Part shown: piece by piece, positions 62,007-64,000 of the stretch
Numbering within the stretch: position 1 is the first letter of the stretch
Layout of the letters: each line of letters begins with the position of its first letter
NCBI GenBank assembly: GCA_023419315.1
Contig: JAEZYE010000043.1
Coordinates: forward strand, 1 to 64,000
Length of the DNA: 64,000 nt
Origin: Pseudomonadota bacterium
GTDB taxonomy: Bacteria; Pseudomonadota; Gammaproteobacteria; Xanthomonadales; Xanthomonadaceae
Direction: 5' to 3'
Notes under the pieces: generated by a model
Told to the model about the DNA's origin: nothing
What the model saw: the letters and a program-made list of their open reading frames with translations, nothing else
The model's database searches: none
Made by a program: the position numbers and the translations under genes

Positions 62007-62017
62007 CTCCCCGGGGC

Positions 62018-62041
62018 CGATGTCAAGTAAACCTTACATCG
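62018..62041. promoter_or_regulatory. Operator-like palindrome 2
   Basis: CGATGTCA-N8-TTACATCG, arms matching at 7 of 8 positions and 20 of 24 bases identical to palindrome 1 when read on the minus strand. It overlaps the minus-strand -35 box TTGACA (62026-62021), which lies 17 nt from TGTAAG. Confidence 0.7.
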
Positions 62042-62098
62042 CCTTGTATCCTCGCCCGCCGTCACCATCTCGTTGCCATTCCGAACTCCAGGATCCCC

Positions 62099-62953
62099 AT
62101 GAGCGACCTGCCCCACGTATTCGACGCCACCACCGAGACCTTTGAAGCCGAAGTTCTGCAGAAATCGCTGGAAGTGCCTGTACTGGTCGACTTCTGGGCG
62201 ACCTGGTGCGGCCCGTGCAAGACCCTGGGGCCGATCCTCGAAAAGCTGGCAGGCGAATACAACGGCGCGTTCGTACTCGCCAAGGTCGACGTGGACAAGG
62301 AACAGCAGATCGCCGCGGCCTTCCAGATCCGCTCGGTGCCGACCGTGTTCCTGGTCAAAGGCGGCCAGCTGGTCGATGGTTTTCCAGGCGCGCTGCCAGA
62401 AGGCCAGTTGCGCGAGTTCCTGAAGCAGCACGGCATCGAACCGGCCACCCCGGTCGAGGACGCCGCGCCGGTCGCGCCGATCGACCCGCATGCGGCGGTG
62501 GTCGCCCTTCGCAGGGCGTTGGAAACGGAGCCGGAGAAGGACGAACTGCGGCTGGATCTCGCCCTCGCCTTGCTGCGCATCGGCGGCGCCGAGGAGGCCG
62601 AGACCCTGCTCGATGGTCTGCCGGCCAACCTCGCCACCGATGACCGCGCGGTGCGTGCGCGGGCGCGGCTCGGTTTCGTGGCGGCGCTGAAGGACGCGCC
62701 GCCACCGGAAGTGCTGGATGCCGCGATCAGTGCTGATCCGCGTGATCTGCGCGCGCGTCATCTGCGCGGTGTGCACCACCTCATCGCGGGTGAAGACGAA
62801 GCCGCGCTCGCGCAATTCCTCGAAATGCTGACGGTGGATCGCCAGTATCAGGATGGCCTGCCGAAGAAGGCCCTGATCGATGCGTTCCGCGTCATCGAAG
62901 ACGACGACCTGGTCGGGCGCTACCGCAGGCGGATGTCCTCGCTCCTGTTCTGA
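62099..62953 (+). CDS. cnoX: Thioredoxin-TPR co-chaperone CnoX (YbbN)
   Basis: Cytoplasmic chaperedoxin that holds clients during oxidative stress and hands them to GroEL or DnaK. The 284-aa protein joins a thioredoxin domain (about residues 8-112) to TPR-like repeats (about 130-280). Unlike E. coli YbbN, which has lost the full active site, this one keeps the canonical WCGPC (Cys37 and Cys40), as in Caulobacter CnoX, so a redox activity is likely. ATG 62099 follows CCAGGA. It is divergent from the XRE operon and ends at a terminator. Confidence 0.93.
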   Translation: MSDLPHVFDATTETFEAEVLQKSLEVPVLVDFWATWCGPCKTLGPILEKLAGEYNGAFVLAKVDVDKEQQIAAAFQIRSVPTVFLVKGGQLVDGFPGALPEGQLREFLKQHGIEPATPVEDAAPVAPIDPHAAVVALRRALETEPEKDELRLDLALALLRIGGAEEAETLLDGLPANLATDDRAVRARARLGFVAALKDAPPPEVLDAAISADPRDLRARHLRGVHHLIAGEDEAALAQFLEMLTVDRQYQDGLPKKALIDAFRVIEDDDLVGRYRRRMSSLLF

Positions 62954-62961
62954 TTCATCCG

Positions 62962-62989
62962 CACCCGCCGCAATGGCGGGTGTTTTTTT
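62962..62989 (+). terminator. Intrinsic terminator after cnoX
   Basis: CACCCGCC-GCAAT-GGCGGGTG followed by seven T residues. Confidence 0.93.
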
Positions 62990-63423
62990 GGGACGCGATG
63001 ACGCGATTTCGGCTCCACGCTCCGAAGATGCGTCCGACACAGCTGCGCTTCTTCCACTGACGCCCTTGCGCGTGTCGCACGCGCGTGGCTTCGCATGCAG
63101 CACTCCGAGCGACTTCGTTTGCCGCGGAGCCCAGCGCCTCGCTGCGTGACCGGCCACGCAAACGACCACGCAAGCGCGGCGTCGGGGTGCTGAAACCGGA
63201 AATGCCTACACGGCCTACGTAAATGTACCCAAGCATTGACTCGCGTTATTCCCGATGCCTCGGCCGCCTTACCCGCACTACGCTGACTGCACGCGCAGCC
63301 GCGTCAGACAGGCTCTGCCGTCCACGTCACGAGCACCGTTCAACGTTGGCCACCGGCACGCAGGCTGCCCCGCAACAGTCGGTCACCATTGACTGGAAAC
63401 GATTGGATCGCCAAGGAATCGCC
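62990..63423. other. Non-coding gap before the right-edge gene
   Basis: About 430 nt with no credible ORF on either strand. It presumably holds the promoter and leader of the large secreted protein gene. I see TTGACT at 63237 and near 63391, but no -10 at proper spacing, and no recognisable riboswitch. Confidence 0.5.
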
Positions 63424-64000
63424 ATGAAAAGAACCATTCGCCCGAAACATCCGGCTTCCATCTCTCCCTCATTGCTCGCACGCGGCGTCGCCACTGCATT
63501 GCTTGGATTGAGCGTTGCCGTGCAGGCGCAGGAAGTCACTTCCGTGGCGAGCAGCGACTGGGCCGATGGCAGCACCTGGTCGGATGGGCAGGCACCAAGT
63601 CCCGCGTTCGACTATCGCATCTCCAGCGGCAGCACCGTTTTCAGCACGCCTACGACCACCGCGGGCACCTATACGCGCATATTCGAGGGAAGGTCACTCA
63701 CCGTTTCCAGTGGAGGCGCACTGGATCTGCGCAGCACGGCCGCCTCGAACAACGTCTATGTGACCTACGAAATTCCGGACCTTCACCTGGAAGCGGATTC
63801 GACGCTTGTATTGCGCGCAGGTGAAGCAAACGCCAACCGCACCTTGACCACCTCGCTCTCGGTGGGTGACAGCGGGACGGTGTACGTCGATATTCTCAGC
63901 AGCAACTTCAACAACAACCTCACGCTGGCGTCGACGTCCGCCTTGACCGGTGGCGCCAATCTGGACATCACGATCGACCGGGCCGGCGACATGGCCGGCG
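63424..64000 (+). CDS. Large secreted beta-rich surface protein (5' end only)
   Basis: The first 192 residues of an exported protein that runs off the right edge. An extended basic N-region and hydrophobic core form a signal peptide ending near VQA|QE (about residue 36). The mature part is rich in Ser, Thr, Gly and Asn with short repeating beta strands. It includes a SDWADGSTWSDGQAPSPAFDY-like opening (WxDGxxWSxGxxP), common at the start of beta-helical autotransporters and adhesins. AAGGAA precedes ATG 63424. The C-terminal domain needed to call an autotransporter barrel is not visible, so secretion route and function are open. Confidence 0.75.
   Translation, partial: MKRTIRPKHPASISPSLLARGVATALLGLSVAVQAQEVTSVASSDWADGSTWSDGQAPSPAFDYRISSGSTVFSTPTTTAGTYTRIFEGRSLTVSSGGALDLRSTAASNNVYVTYEIPDLHLEADSTLVLRAGEANANRTLTTSLSVGDSGTVYVDILSSNFNNNLTLASTSALTGGANLDITIDRAGDMAG

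Noticed and set aside
62990..63423. c-di-GMP or other riboswitch before the surface-protein gene
   Set aside because: No recognisable conserved core (for example the GEMM motif) could be found on the plus strand.

Overview
The window is 64 kb of dense, high-GC chromosomal DNA from a gammaproteobacterium. Gene content and order (map-glnD-dapD, rpsB-tsf, frr-uppS-cdsA-dxr-rseP-bamA-lpxD-fabZ-lpxA-lpxB-rnhB-dnaE-accA-tilS, rng-yhdP-tldD) and the protein sequences point to the Xanthomonadaceae/Lysobacteraceae (Xanthomonas, Stenotrophomonas, Lysobacter, Luteimonas group). This is inferred by reading, without a database search. No prophage, insertion sequence or CRISPR array was seen.

Layout. 1-6.4 kb: the 5' part of rnr (minus), tRNA-Leu(CAG) with its own promoter and terminator, a small secreted protein, parC, tpm and bfr. 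6.5-14.4 kb: a minus-strand block of nitrogen and aspartate-family metabolism (asnB, dapE, yffB, dapD, glnD, map). 14.4-32.6 kb: the plus-strand translation, isoprenoid and outer-membrane block (rpsB, tsf, pyrH, frr, uppS, cdsA, dxr, rseP, bamA, lpxD, fabZ, lpxA, lpxB, rnhB). An HDOD-GGDEF gene, a subclass B3 metallo-beta-lactamase and a cation-efflux gene sit inside it. 32.8-42 kb: dnaE, accA, tilS, xseB, ispA and three small or poorly known genes. 42-62 kb: mostly minus-strand housekeeping genes (pmbA, tldD, yhdP, rng, maf, rlmH, rsfS, nadD, holA, lptE, leuS), with darP, a SIMPL-domain gene and a tonB-type gene on the plus strand. 60.5-62 kb: a three-gene XRE-regulator/membrane-protein operon with two operator-like repeats. 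The right edge holds cnoX/ybbN and the start of a large secreted beta-rich protein.

Most notable. (1) The 283-bp dapE-asnB gap carries a 31-codon leader ORF with eight Asn codons, including three Asn-Asn pairs. It is followed by an intrinsic terminator just before asnB, and a segment near the end of the leader ORF is complementary to the terminator's 5' arm. This has all the parts of ribosome-mediated attenuation responding to asparaginyl-tRNA, a specificity I do not recall being described. The leader ORF itself looks leaderless. (2) At least seven starts (map, asnB leader, lpxD, rnhB, tilS, maf, rlmH) have a -10-like hexamer 6-7 nt upstream of ATG and no Shine-Dalgarno sequence, suggesting widespread leaderless transcription. 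(3) The HDOD-GGDEF gene has a near-perfect FliA (sigma-28) promoter, tying c-di-GMP synthesis to the flagellar regulon. (4) Two 24-bp imperfect palindromes overlap the promoter of the XRE/membrane operon. (5) The chromosome encodes a predicted subclass B3 beta-lactamase with all six zinc ligands.
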